Shown here one piece after another: positions 1 to 9,500 of a DNA stretch of 17,411 bases (its first letter is position 1; the number at the start of each line of letters is the position of its first letter). A program made the translations under genes and the position numbers. This stretch comes from JBCCGG01 sp039029395 (GTDB lineage Bacteria; Pseudomonadota; Alphaproteobacteria; Kiloniellales; JAKSDN01), in NCBI GenBank assembly GCA_039029395.1, contig JBCCGG010000072.1:1-17411 (forward strand), read 5' to 3'. The notes beneath the pieces were generated by a model. That model made no database searches and was not told where the DNA came from. It worked only from the letters and a program-made list of their open reading frames with translations.

Positions 1-430
1 ACCATCGAAGAGCGGCGGTTGCACCACCGCAAAACCGCTGCATAGAATGACCAACCAGATGAGCCAGAACCTCCGTTAGCTCAGGCTCCCTGTTGTCTCA
101 AATCATTCGATGACGGACACGGCATTCATCGCCGATCTGGAAGCTTCATTGAGTCAACAGTATCAGTTTAGCACGAACGTTGAGATCGCCCTTGCCGTCT
201 CAGCAGCCGGTTCTCGAACCGAAGCCGCCTGGAATCCGGCGAATGAAAGCCACTGACCAAAGGCTTGGCCGATAACCACGTCACCATGTGAACGGGCATC
301 GAGCAAAGGGTTCTGACTGGAAGAAGCCGCTTTAGCCGGAATTCTCAAAGGTCATGGTAGGGAATGGCAACCAGTTCACTCAGTGTCGCGGGTCTCATGG
401 GAAAAGTTGTCCCTCAATCTCACTAACCAA
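1..430. other. Region downstream of the operon, no convincing gene
   Basis: This stretch follows the stop codon of the 1113-residue gene on the minus strand. It looks less GC-rich than the operon. A 48-codon plus-strand ORF (110-256, beginning MTDTAFIADLEASL) and a 61-codon minus-strand ORF (163-348) exist, but neither has a clear ribosome binding site or a recognisable family. An inverted repeat CGGTTC-TC-GAACCG lies at 208-221, too tight and without a T-run, so I do not call it a terminator. The operon's transcription terminator must lie here or beyond the left edge, and I cannot see a convincing one. Confidence 0.5.
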
Positions 431-3400
431 CTATGGCGGTGGATTGAAGACATTGTCGTAGACTGCGGTGCGCAGGCCAAGCAACCAACCGAAGGGGTCG
501 AGATCTGGAAACGATCCGTCGGGATTCCAAATATCGCTATCGGTGATCTCGGACGGTGCCGTGTCCTCGACCGTGGTCAGTGTCGGATCGGGCGGCCGCA
601 CGCGCTCCGGTGCCAGGCGGTCGAGGCCGCCGCGCGCGACCAGGTCGCCGATCGCGCGAATCGTGTCCGACGGATCGAGCGGCAGCTCCGCTGCCAAGAT
701 TCCGAGTTGGGCGGCCATCGCCGCCATGCGGAATGTGGCGACCTCTTGGGAACGGCCGCGCAGCAACTGCTCGTCGAGCACCGCGGCGGCGTAGGAAGAA
801 TCGAAGCTGAGACCGCGTCGCCACAGGTGAGTGGTGCCGACCACCGCGATCGCGTCGTCGACCACCAGAGTCGTGCCGGCGATTCTCAGCGCACGTGCCG
901 GACCGGCGGCCGGAGAGAAGGCGACGAAGCGCTCGGCCCGGGAGTCACTCGACATATTAGTCAATGCGCTGGCGATGAGCTGGTCGCGGACCCGTTGCAG
1001 TTCCGCGGGCGCTCCGGGAAGCAGACGAAAGGGCACGCAGATCGCAACGTGGAGGCTGGGATTTTCATCCATACGGTCGATCAGGGCCTGCCAGAGGTCA
1101 ACCTCATCGCCGGGATGCCCGAAGGCCACATCGTCGAACGCCGGGGTTTCGATGTATATGAAGTCTTCGGCCCGAGCGATCGCCGCCACCATCGCGGTGG
1201 CGCCCTCCCTGGCACCGTAGGATGCGGTCAGAATCCGGCGGTCGATGGCCCGCCTGGCGCTGACCAGGGCGGGTCCGACCGGTGTCCCGGCCGGCAAGGC
1301 GCCGAGAACGCTGAACAAGAAATTCGTGATGTCGTCCCAGGTGCCACCGAAGGGATAAGGGTCGCCGAGGCCGGTCGACAGCAGGTCATAAGCCAACTCG
1401 GAAGCGACACCGGCCGCCTCGGTGCGCAGCCCGGCGATCCAAAGGCTGTTGGCGGTCGGCACACCTGGGTCGACGATCGGAGCTTGGGCCGCTTCGGCCA
1501 GATCGATCGTGCTGCCGATGGTCCGGTCGCGGACATACTCGGCGAAAGGAACGACCGCGGAGCCCGTTGCCAGCACCCCGTTGCCGTGGACCTCTGGCGC
1601 CGCCGGACAACCTGGATGGCCCTGGTGGTGAAATGGCAGCTCGTGGAGCGACCCGAGGAGCGGCATCATCCCTACGACGGCGCCGCCGGCGGCGGCATTG
1701 GCACAGACGATCTCGAGCCGTTCCATGCCCGGAAGCGGAAAGCCGGCCTGCCAGACCGCACCATTCGTGAAGGGTTGGCGGATCTGTTCATTCACCGTCG
1801 CGCCGGTCTCGCCGAGGGCCGTCGGGCGCTCGCCGCTCGCATGGGCTTCCGCGTCTTGGGTGCGCCAAGCTGGTTGAGTCAGTTGAACCAGGTCACCGCT
1901 TGCCAGCAAATTCACGACCGACGCGGCGGCGAAGGCTGCCGCGGGGATCGAGGCCCGGTCGAGAAGTTGGGGCGGGTCGGCGCCCAAGCCCACGACCTCG
2001 GAGCCCGACGGAACGCTGCCGTTGGGCAAAGCGCCGGCATGCTGAACACCGGTCGCGCAGACCAGCAGCGGCGCAGTGGCGTCGGCGACGTCGATCCTTG
2101 CCGTCGACGCCGCGGGAAAGGGTCGCTCGAAGCGAAGGCCGGGAAAAAGCCTTTCGCCGTTGCCCGTTACAATCAACACGTCGAGGCCGAGACGCGGCGG
2201 TTCGCTCGCCGAAACGGTGCCGTCCGGTAGGGCGACCACCATCGTCGCATCGCCATTGGCGTCGACCGGCGCGGCGCCACCGTCGAGCCGGGTATGCTCG
2301 CCGGTTTCAGGATCAAAGCCCAGTGGCCAGACGCGGACCCACGCGGTGACGAAGGCCGAGCCGACATTGACGGTAATGAGAATCCGCTGATCGAGCGCGG
2401 TCGAACCGCTCGCGGTGCCACCGCCATCGAGCGCCTGGGCGCGCAGTCCGGGCGCACTGACCGGCAGAAGCGCGATGTTCGGTAGCGCGTAGGCGACCGG
2501 TCCGGCATCTCGGTCGAGCACGGAAGCAACGAGCGTCGTGGCGCCGGCCCCGGCGAACGGCGTTGCAAGGGCCGCGAGCGTTGCCTCGCCGCCGGCTTGC
2601 AGGGCACCGCGCATGCTTCGGGCCGGCCGCACGCCGGTGGAAGCCCGGTGCTGGTCGTCGGCGCGCCGCTGCTGCTCGGGTGTCGGCGTGGTCGGTGCGG
2701 TGCGCTTTTGTCCGACCAACTGGTGCTCGACCGACATGACGCCGATCCGCGCGAAGTCACGGGCCAGGCCGGCGATCGCGCCGTTCGGCCAGGCTTGAGC
2801 GGGGTCCGCATAGCGACCGTCTGGCAGAACCGCAGCCAGGGGTTGGGGGAAATCGTCCGTGCCGGGCGGCGAGGTGAAGCCGACCGTTACCCCACGATTG
2901 TTGTGCGCGGTCTGCACGACTCCGCTGCCGGTCGCGTCATCCAGGTCGAGCCTGCTCATCGGTGCCGCGAGCGGACCTTCGTGCGCGTTGACCAAATGGA
3001 ACACAAGACCGTTGGCCACTCTAGCGGTGCGCTGGGCGACACCGGCCGCCCAGAGGTTCGTGAAGCTGACCGTCGCGAGGAAGTTCCACCAGGCCGCGAC
3101 CGCCCCGGCATCGAGCGGCCGACCGCGATGATCGAAAGCCCAAAGCCGGACTGCGGTGTTCGTGTTGAAGGTGAGCAAGGCCTGCGTGGTGCCGGAGCTC
3201 GGAAAGAGTTGACCGGGCTGGAGCAGATCGGACATGGCCAGGTCGCCGTTGCCGAGCGCCGCGCCGTCCCAGGTGAGCCCGAGATTGCTGGCCTTGTCCT
3301 CGTCGCTCGTGACGCCGGCCGGGAACTCGAACCCGCCCGGCAGCAGCGCCTCGATACCCGCGATGTCGGTCGGAGGGGCGGTCAGCTCCAAGGCCAAGGC

Positions 3401-3772
3401 GCGCACGATCGGTCTCGTCGCTACGCCGGCCGTGCTCGGCTGGGCCGCCGTCGGGATCCCGGCAGCCAAAGCGTCGAGGCGGCGTTCGACCCATGACAGA
3501 AGGCGAAACACGGCGACGAAGCTGCCTTCGGCGAAGGCTCTGGTGCCATCGCGACCGCGCAGCGCGGCCAAGCCTTTGGGCCGGGGAGTGGTTACCAGAT
3601 AGAACGAAAGCAAACCGGAGGCCGGCGGCAGCCACGACACATTGTTGAGCGTGACATCTATGGTGAGCTCGTCTGTGGCCGGCAGCGGCAAGGGCGCGAT
3701 GTTATTGCTGAACCAAGGGCCGAGCGCCGGCGAGTGCAGCTCGAGGTTGGCCGGATTAGGGGTCAGCGCCAT
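431..3772 (-). CDS. 1113-residue protein with C-terminal degenerate phospholipase-D-like domain
   Basis: This is the last gene of the block. The ATG at 3772 is preceded by AGGAGGAG with six bases of spacing after AGGAGG, so the start is firm. The stop is TAG at 431-433. There is no signal peptide or membrane segment. Residues 1 to about 840 are beta-rich and unrecognised; around 706-725 there is a His cluster (HELPFHHQGHPGCP). Residues about 850-1030 read like one half of a phospholipase-D-family protein: a helix ending in EDFIYIETPAF, then LVVDDAIAVVGTTHLWRRGLSFDS, then a helix with FRMAAMAAQLG like the usual C-terminal 'lR..lw.ehLG' pattern. Where active members have HxKxxxxD, this protein has A-G-T-T-L-V-V-D, so the His and Lys are missing and only the Asp remains. 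I infer a structural or binding role rather than phosphodiesterase activity. Only one such half is visible, while active enzymes need two HKD motifs. The overall function is unknown. Confidence 0.85.
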   Translation of the reverse strand: MALTPNPANLELHSPALGPWFSNNIAPLPLPATDELTIDVTLNNVSWLPPASGLLSFYLVTTPRPKGLAALRGRDGTRAFAEGSFVAVFRLLSWVERRLDALAAGIPTAAQPSTAGVATRPIVRALALELTAPPTDIAGIEALLPGGFEFPAGVTSDEDKASNLGLTWDGAALGNGDLAMSDLLQPGQLFPSSGTTQALLTFNTNTAVRLWAFDHRGRPLDAGAVAAWWNFLATVSFTNLWAAGVAQRTARVANGLVFHLVNAHEGPLAAPMSRLDLDDATGSGVVQTAHNNRGVTVGFTSPPGTDDFPQPLAAVLPDGRYADPAQAWPNGAIAGLARDFARIGVMSVEHQLVGQKRTAPTTPTPEQQRRADDQHRASTGVRPARSMRGALQAGGEATLAALATPFAGAGATTLVASVLDRDAGPVAYALPNIALLPVSAPGLRAQALDGGGTASGSTALDQRILITVNVGSAFVTAWVRVWPLGFDPETGEHTRLDGGAAPVDANGDATMVVALPDGTVSASEPPRLGLDVLIVTGNGERLFPGLRFERPFPAASTARIDVADATAPLLVCATGVQHAGALPNGSVPSGSEVVGLGADPPQLLDRASIPAAAFAAASVVNLLASGDLVQLTQPAWRTQDAEAHASGERPTALGETGATVNEQIRQPFTNGAVWQAGFPLPGMERLEIVCANAAAGGAVVGMMPLLGSLHELPFHHQGHPGCPAAPEVHGNGVLATGSAVVPFAEYVRDRTIGSTIDLAEAAQAPIVDPGVPTANSLWIAGLRTEAAGVASELAYDLLSTGLGDPYPFGGTWDDITNFLFSVLGALPAGTPVGPALVSARRAIDRRILTASYGAREGATAMVAAIARAEDFIYIETPAFDDVAFGHPGDEVDLWQALIDRMDENPSLHVAICVPFRLLPGAPAELQRVRDQLIASALTNMSSDSRAERFVAFSPAAGPARALRIAGTTLVVDDAIAVVGTTHLWRRGLSFDSSYAAAVLDEQLLRGRSQEVATFRMAAMAAQLGILAAELPLDPSDTIRAIGDLVARGGLDRLAPERVRPPDPTLTTVEDTAPSEITDSDIWNPDGSFPDLDPFGWLLGLRTAVYDNVFNPPP

Positions 3773-3776
3773 CGCT

Positions 3777-3784
3777 CTCCTCCT
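3777..3784 (-). promoter_or_regulatory. Strong ribosome binding site of the 1113-residue gene
   Basis: On the minus strand this reads AGGAGGAG and ends four bases before the ATG at 3772; counted from AGGAGG the spacing is six. It lies within the 26-bp gap after the preceding gene, so this gene initiates independently even though it is co-transcribed. It is the best Shine-Dalgarno in the block. Confidence 0.8.
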
Positions 3785-3798
3785 GGTGTATCACTGGC

Positions 3799-6594
3799 TT
3801 ACGTCTCGCTGGCGGGCGGCTCGGCGATCGATGTGGCGACCGCCGCGCTGGGTCGGCTCCAGGCGCCGGGACGGCCGCTGCCCGGCAGGTCGGGTGATTG
3901 CAGCTCGACGACCCAGGAGTAGAGGCTGTTCGCTTGGAGCCGATAGGATGGATCGTGCAGAAAGCTGCCGTCATCGACGACATCGAAGTGCTTCTCGCCT
4001 GGCGCCAGCGTGATCTCGCCTTGCCTGGCCACCGGCATTTGTCTCGGATCCGAATGCACCGCGCTGCGGCGTAGCCGAAATCGCGCAGCCTCGTCGCCTC
4101 CGCCCATCAGCTGAATTCGCAGCGTGGCGCTTCGCAGCGGGCCGTCGCTGGTCTCCAGCACCTCCAGCAGTGGCCGGGGCGGACCGCTTCGTTCAGGTAC
4201 GGCCCAAACCCACAGGGGCGTCGCCGCAAAATCAGCCGCCGTGCCGGCCTCGGTCTCTGCCACGATCTTGTAGCACGCGAGCACCCCGAGGGAACCGCTT
4301 AGCGCATGCTGGAAGGCGAGCGGAGACGAGCCGGCGGACTCGATGGGCTCGTCGGTGAGGGCTTGGAACCAATCGAGCTCGAACAGCGCGTGGTGATCAC
4401 GCAGGACTTGGGCCCGGTTCGGCGCGTTGCTGGCGGTCTCGAGCAGATCCAGGAAACTGTCGTATGCCGCCTCTCCCCGCTCGCGGGACTTCTGAACAAT
4501 CCGAGCTTCATCGCAGCCGAATATGCGGAACTGCTTCTGCGCGCCCGTTGCCGACCAGACGAGCTTGACGCGGGCCCGGCCGGTAGCGTCGGGCCGGGCG
4601 GCCCAGTCGAGTAAAGGCGGCTCGGCGACCGGGTCGGGGCCTCGAGGGTCGGCGCATCTGGTGAGTCGGGGCGCCGACTCTCGTGACTCGATGCCGGCGC
4701 TGTCAATCCAGCGCCCGGTGATGACCGCCTCGACGACCTCGCCGCGGCCGATCACCGAAGGGCTTGGACGCGGAACCTCCACCACGAGCTCGCCCTCCTG
4801 AGGATCGGGCGCGTCAGCCTCGAGCGAGAAGGCCGTTACGCCGATCGTGCCCGATAAACGGATACGGTCGAGCAGGCGCGAGCCGGCGGCGCACGCGCTC
4901 GGCGGCGGCACCTGCACCCGAACACTCAGGCTGCCCCAAAGGGGCGTGTCGTCGTCGACGCCGTCGAGGTCGGCCAGGCTGTACCAAACGTCGAATACCG
5001 GTTCCGGCGGCGCCGGCCGGACCTTGGCCGCAACCCTTCGCTCCCCCCAATCGCTCCAGCGGCCGAAGATATCGGCCTGGGCCACCCGATAGGCGGCGCC
5101 CGACGCCGGAACATTCCGGTGCATCAACTGACCGGCATCCGGCTCGCTTGCGCTGGCGGGTACCGCAGGAACGATCAGTAGCGCCCGGTCCTCCAGAGTG
5201 CTGCCCCTGACGGGCTCGCGCTCGTTCAAGCCCTGCAGGTTTGCTTTCGATCCAGTGGCGAACGCCAACCCGGCCGCGGGCGCGAGCCCGCGCAGCGGCA
5301 AGGTGGCCTGGCGGCGGGCCGTGGGCGGGTCGCTCGGGAGCCATGGGCCCAGGCCGTCCGGCGTGGCTGGGAAGCTCGGCGCCATCTCCGGATCGACGAG
5401 CGGCGGGGCGGGCCGCAGGGGCGGCGTATGGCCGACCGCCACCGCGGGAATCATGAGCTCGAAAATCGCCAGGCCGTCAGGCGATTCGTCCCACTCCGGC
5501 GCGTCGGCGTCGTAGGGGCTGGACGGGGTCAGCAATCCACCAATCGATTGGAGGAACGATAGCGCCTCAGCCCCGTTTAGAGCGGTGTGGTCGACCGCCC
5601 ACCAGCTCCACATCAGATAAAGCACCACATCGTTGGGGTCGGGCGTGAAGGCCTTCGGCAGCTCGACGTCCATGAACCCCAGCCACCTGGCAATGGTCGG
5701 GTCATGCATGGCGGTGTGGAGCAGGTCGGTTGGCTTCCAGGTCGCCTCCGGCGTCTCTGTCGTGCCGCTTTCAGTCAATAGCTCCCTCTGCTCGAGCCGG
5801 TGTTGCGGCGCGCTCGTGTCGTCGAGCAAAGCGTCCAAGGCATCACCGACCTTCGGCGCGAAGGCCTCGAGCTTGGCAAGCTCGTCGGCCGGCCTCGCCG
5901 GTGACGTGGCCGCGGCGGCGGGCGCGGCAGGCTCGTCGTGCAGGCCGAAGCGTAGGGGCGCGCCCCGCTCGACTCGCAGACCGGCTTCTTTGACGTTGTC
6001 GCCGCCCGAAGGGTCAGCGAAGCGGGCGCGCTTGCCGCGCGGCAGGGCCATTTGATAGAGCTCGTCTGTCGGTGTCGCCAGACGACGCAGATCGAGCCAG
6101 GTGAGGTCTCGCACGGTGCCTTCGCCAGAGACGATCACCCCGTCGATATCCGACGCGCCCAAAGCGTAGGGCGCTGTATCGCGGGCACCTAGGAGCCGAC
6201 GGCCGCGTGGCGTGTTGCGGAAAATGTCTGTCCGAATGTTGCTGCCCCGGCCGGCCTTGACCCGCAGCCAGATACAGCGGCTCAGCACGTGGGTCGGCAA
6301 CAGCCCGGTCACCGGATTGTCCGGTGTTACCTCAAACGGCGCCACCAAGGTACGACCCTGGGAGTCGACCCAAGTTATCTCGGTTCGAAGGGGCGGAAAA
6401 TTGGGCAAGGCTACCGGTGCCTGGCGCGCGAAGCGGCCCAGGTTGTTCCGCCAGATATGGATCGGACGCATGGGTAGGCCGAGTCGCGGATCGGTGAACA
6501 GGCGAAAGTGCGTGCCGTCGACCAAGTGCGGATCCTCTTGGGCGTGCAGCGCCAGGGCACCCATGGCCCAGCTCGGTGGAAGTGCCGCGCTCAT
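3799..6594 (-). CDS. 931-residue beta-rich protein with FN3-like segments
   Basis: An in-frame GTG at 6672 would give 957 residues, but I choose the ATG at 6594. Its A is preceded by GCAGGAGTGGCT, an AGGAG five bases upstream, and the ATG overlaps the stop of the 2532-residue gene as ATGA. The protein then starts MSAALPPSWAMG and has no signal peptide. Residues about 60-240 are a mixed region. About 240-300 is an Ala/Pro-rich linker followed by charged helix. Several stretches look like FN3 or Ig strands, for example around 500-523 (YRVAQADIFGRWSDWGERR) and near the C-terminus (YSWVVEL, then AWSRPSAAVATS). I do not recognise a family for the full length. Its place between two other large proteins, with translational coupling to the first, suggests it is a subunit of the same assembly. 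It ends in TAA at 3799-3801. Confidence 0.85.
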   Translation of the reverse strand: MSAALPPSWAMGALALHAQEDPHLVDGTHFRLFTDPRLGLPMRPIHIWRNNLGRFARQAPVALPNFPPLRTEITWVDSQGRTLVAPFEVTPDNPVTGLLPTHVLSRCIWLRVKAGRGSNIRTDIFRNTPRGRRLLGARDTAPYALGASDIDGVIVSGEGTVRDLTWLDLRRLATPTDELYQMALPRGKRARFADPSGGDNVKEAGLRVERGAPLRFGLHDEPAAPAAAATSPARPADELAKLEAFAPKVGDALDALLDDTSAPQHRLEQRELLTESGTTETPEATWKPTDLLHTAMHDPTIARWLGFMDVELPKAFTPDPNDVVLYLMWSWWAVDHTALNGAEALSFLQSIGGLLTPSSPYDADAPEWDESPDGLAIFELMIPAVAVGHTPPLRPAPPLVDPEMAPSFPATPDGLGPWLPSDPPTARRQATLPLRGLAPAAGLAFATGSKANLQGLNEREPVRGSTLEDRALLIVPAVPASASEPDAGQLMHRNVPASGAAYRVAQADIFGRWSDWGERRVAAKVRPAPPEPVFDVWYSLADLDGVDDDTPLWGSLSVRVQVPPPSACAAGSRLLDRIRLSGTIGVTAFSLEADAPDPQEGELVVEVPRPSPSVIGRGEVVEAVITGRWIDSAGIESRESAPRLTRCADPRGPDPVAEPPLLDWAARPDATGRARVKLVWSATGAQKQFRIFGCDEARIVQKSRERGEAAYDSFLDLLETASNAPNRAQVLRDHHALFELDWFQALTDEPIESAGSSPLAFQHALSGSLGVLACYKIVAETEAGTAADFAATPLWVWAVPERSGPPRPLLEVLETSDGPLRSATLRIQLMGGGDEAARFRLRRSAVHSDPRQMPVARQGEITLAPGEKHFDVVDDGSFLHDPSYRLQANSLYSWVVELQSPDLPGSGRPGAWSRPSAAVATSIAEPPASET

Positions 6595-9500
6595 AGCCAC
6601 TCCTGCGATACCAGTCGGGGGACAGTGGCGACGCTGCGGTGGCCGAAACGAGACCGGCCGCGGTCGGACCACTCTATCTTGATCACCGAGTCATCCGTGC
6701 CGGAAAGGCTGAAGGGCGCATTCGGCGCCAGCAGAACACGGGTCGCCGAAGCATTGCTGCGTCGGAGCGCCAGCGACACCGAACCAATCTCCGCCCCAAT
6801 CACGTTTAGGCGCTGAGGCGCGTCAATGTAGTCGACCGGCGCATCGAAGGCTGGGTTGGTCACGGCAACGAGTCGGCGCCCCGGTATCACCGCCGACGTT
6901 TCAATGGTTGGCGGGCCAGGCGGACTGTTGTCGAGAATGTCCTCGAGCCGGGCCGGTCGCGCGAGCGCCTCCGTGCTGTCGAGCAGCAGGCCGGCGATCT
7001 TCCAGCCGCCGTCGTCGATCCAGAGCAGCAATGCCGAGGGCTCCGCCGATAAGGGAAGCGGATCGAGGCCGAGCACCTCCAGCGCCTGATCCAGCGCGAC
7101 GTCGTCGCCGAGAACAATGTCGCCCGGGACCGGGGACGCGACGATCTCCTCGAAGGGATAGACCGGGTTCGCCGGCGCGCTGGTCGGGCTGAAACCGAGC
7201 GCCGCGATCAGAGCGTCGGGGTCGCGATAGGCCGACGTCGCAAAGTGCGTGCGGGCGATCACCTCGCCGGCGTCGAAGGGTCGATTTATCGGCATCGCCC
7301 TGACCAGCAAGTCGTACTCGGCGAGCGGCGCCAGGTCGGCATCGATGCAGGCTGTCGCACCCTGAGGCTGGGGGCCATCGACACAAGGAGCCAGCAAGGC
7401 CGCGACGGCCGTGCGGGCGTCCGCGGTGGTGCTCTGCAGCGTTGAGGTCGACGACGTCCAGGTCACGGTCGAGGCGACGAGCCGGTCGCCAAAGCCGCTC
7501 GAGGTGCCCGGCGCCGGATCGGTTCGCACAACGTCGAGCGATAGCTCGTAGTCATACTTTTCGAGCAGAGTCTCAATCCACTCGACCTCGAAGTGAACCA
7601 GCAGCTTGTCGTCGAGGAAGTGTAGGGGACGCGTCTGCTCGGGATCGAAGCCAACGATGTAGCGGGCCAGCGCCCGGGTATCGAAAGTTCCCTGCCGGTC
7701 GAATCGAAGCAGATCGGATTCTTCGAGTGTTCCCTGGGCGGCAGTGAAGAACTCGAAGGTCTGGCTGGTGTTGTATGCAACAGTCACCGACGATGGCGGG
7801 TTATCCCAGTCGAGACTACTCGCCGATGGCGGTCCCGCCGTGCCCGCCTGGCTCCAGGTGGCGATGTCGTAGCGGGCGCGCACCTGCCAGCGCCGGTCGG
7901 CATCCAGCAGCACGACGCGCTCGTCCTCGCCGGCGTTCCAGGTTGCGTTCCACTCGTCGAGCAGATCTTCGCGCGCATCATCGGCGGCCTCGGCGGCCTC
8001 GACAGCCTCGCTCGTCGTAAAGCAGCTGCTGACTATGCCGACATCGAGCGTGGCCACCGGATCGAGCCGCACGCCGTTCCAAGGTCCTCGGTCGCCGACA
8101 TCGGGACGGTAGCGCAAGATCGCGGCGACCCGCTGCTCCGACCAAACGATGTCCTCCAGGACGGGTTGCCAAGGCCGCTCGCCGACCTGTCGCAAGCCAT
8201 GCGCCGCCGGGGCGAGCAGTTCGGCGTGCTCGTCGAACAGGTCGACGATGTTTTGCACCAGCGCATCATTGTCGACGTCGACGACGATCTGTAGGCACAG
8301 GGTGTCGAGCATGAGGATCTGGCCGCCCGGGGAGAAGTTGGCGTAGAGCTCTATCCGTTCGATTCCTGGCTCGGTGATGACCAGCGTATAGGGCACGTCC
8401 GGCAAAATGTCGTCGGGCGGATCGGCCTCGGCCAGGAGAGTCCCGTCGCCGTCGTAGGCCCGCATGGCGATGGGCTCGCTACCGAAATACTGCACCCGTG
8501 CCTCGACCCTGGTTGCCGAGTCGTAGGTCAGGGCACCAAAAGTCATGCCGATGTCGATGAAGAGCTGATCCGTGAAGTGGAGCTCGAGGCTGTCTTCCCC
8601 CATGAGGTCGCCGAGGCTGGTTTGACCGGTTATCTGGATCAAGCCGTAGTCGATCGGGTCGGGGACCTGTGGCCCGTCTCCCAGGTCGTCGAAGGTGAAG
8701 CAGACCTCGAACTCGCTGCCATCGGGGAGAGTCGGCAGCGAGAGGGCGATCACCAGATCGGGGTCCTCGACGTCAGCGCTGTAGGTGCCGTCGAAACCGA
8801 CCGTAATCGGCTCTAACTCGTCGTGGCTGAAGCGCGGCAGGGCCCAAAGTGAGTTGACTTCCACTCCGCTTTCGCCGTCGCGCCAAGGTGCCGGCAGGTC
8901 GGTCACCTGGCCTGGTTCGTAGCGGTAACCGATCAGGTGGGCCCAAGTGGTGGTCGACTCGAGCGATGGTCCCATGGTCTCGAGGCCCTCCAAAGACCCG
9001 CCCGACCGCCATGGCAACTCGCCGGTTGGCGCCGCCGTGAACTTGACCCGGTCGGGCGCCAGCCGCACGCCGTCCGCGCCGCGCACGCAATGGGGCACGG
9101 TTTCGGGCACCGGTTCGCAGAGCCGGTCGATCTTGGTCGCCGGGTCGCCTTCGCTGTCGGCCCCACCGTCGATCAGGGAGCGCGCCCAGGGTGCTGGGTC
9201 CCAAGACATGAGGGCGAGATCCCAACCCTCGTGCTCGGATGCCGGAGCGTCGCCCTCGGCCGGCACGGCTGGTCGGAAGGCCGGCATCCACCAGGTGCTC
9301 GGCCAGTCCGCAGAGCCCTCAACCACGGCGCCCGTGTCGTCGAGCAGCTCCACGGCGCGCAGACGATAGAGGAACTTGGTGCGGGCCGATCCACTCCATT
9401 CTGCGCCCCAGCCGTGCGACGGCGTAGGCTGGACGGAACCAGCCTCCAGCGCATCCACCACACCATGAGAGAAATGCAGGGTCGGTCGGCAATCGACCCA

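Noticed and set aside
208..221. CGGTTC-TC-GAACCG inverted repeat as operon terminator
   Set aside because: The loop is too small and no T-run follows on the minus strand.
110..256. 48-codon plus-strand ORF starting MTDTAFIADLEASL
   Set aside because: The composition is plausible but there is no SD or family, and it is too short to support alone.
383..2230. 615-codon plus-strand ORF antisense to the 1113-residue gene
   Set aside because: Its composition is Arg/Gly-rich and looks like a GC-rich shadow. The minus-strand gene has a strong RBS, recognisable domain patterns and operon context.
2597..3496. 299-codon plus-strand ORF
   Set aside because: Also antisense to the same gene, with shadow-like composition and no family pattern.
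6595..6672. GTG start at 6672 for the middle large gene (957 residues)
   Set aside because: The ATG at 6594 has an AGGAG at good spacing and the typical ATGA overlap. The extra residues are Arg/Pro-rich and lie inside the preceding gene.
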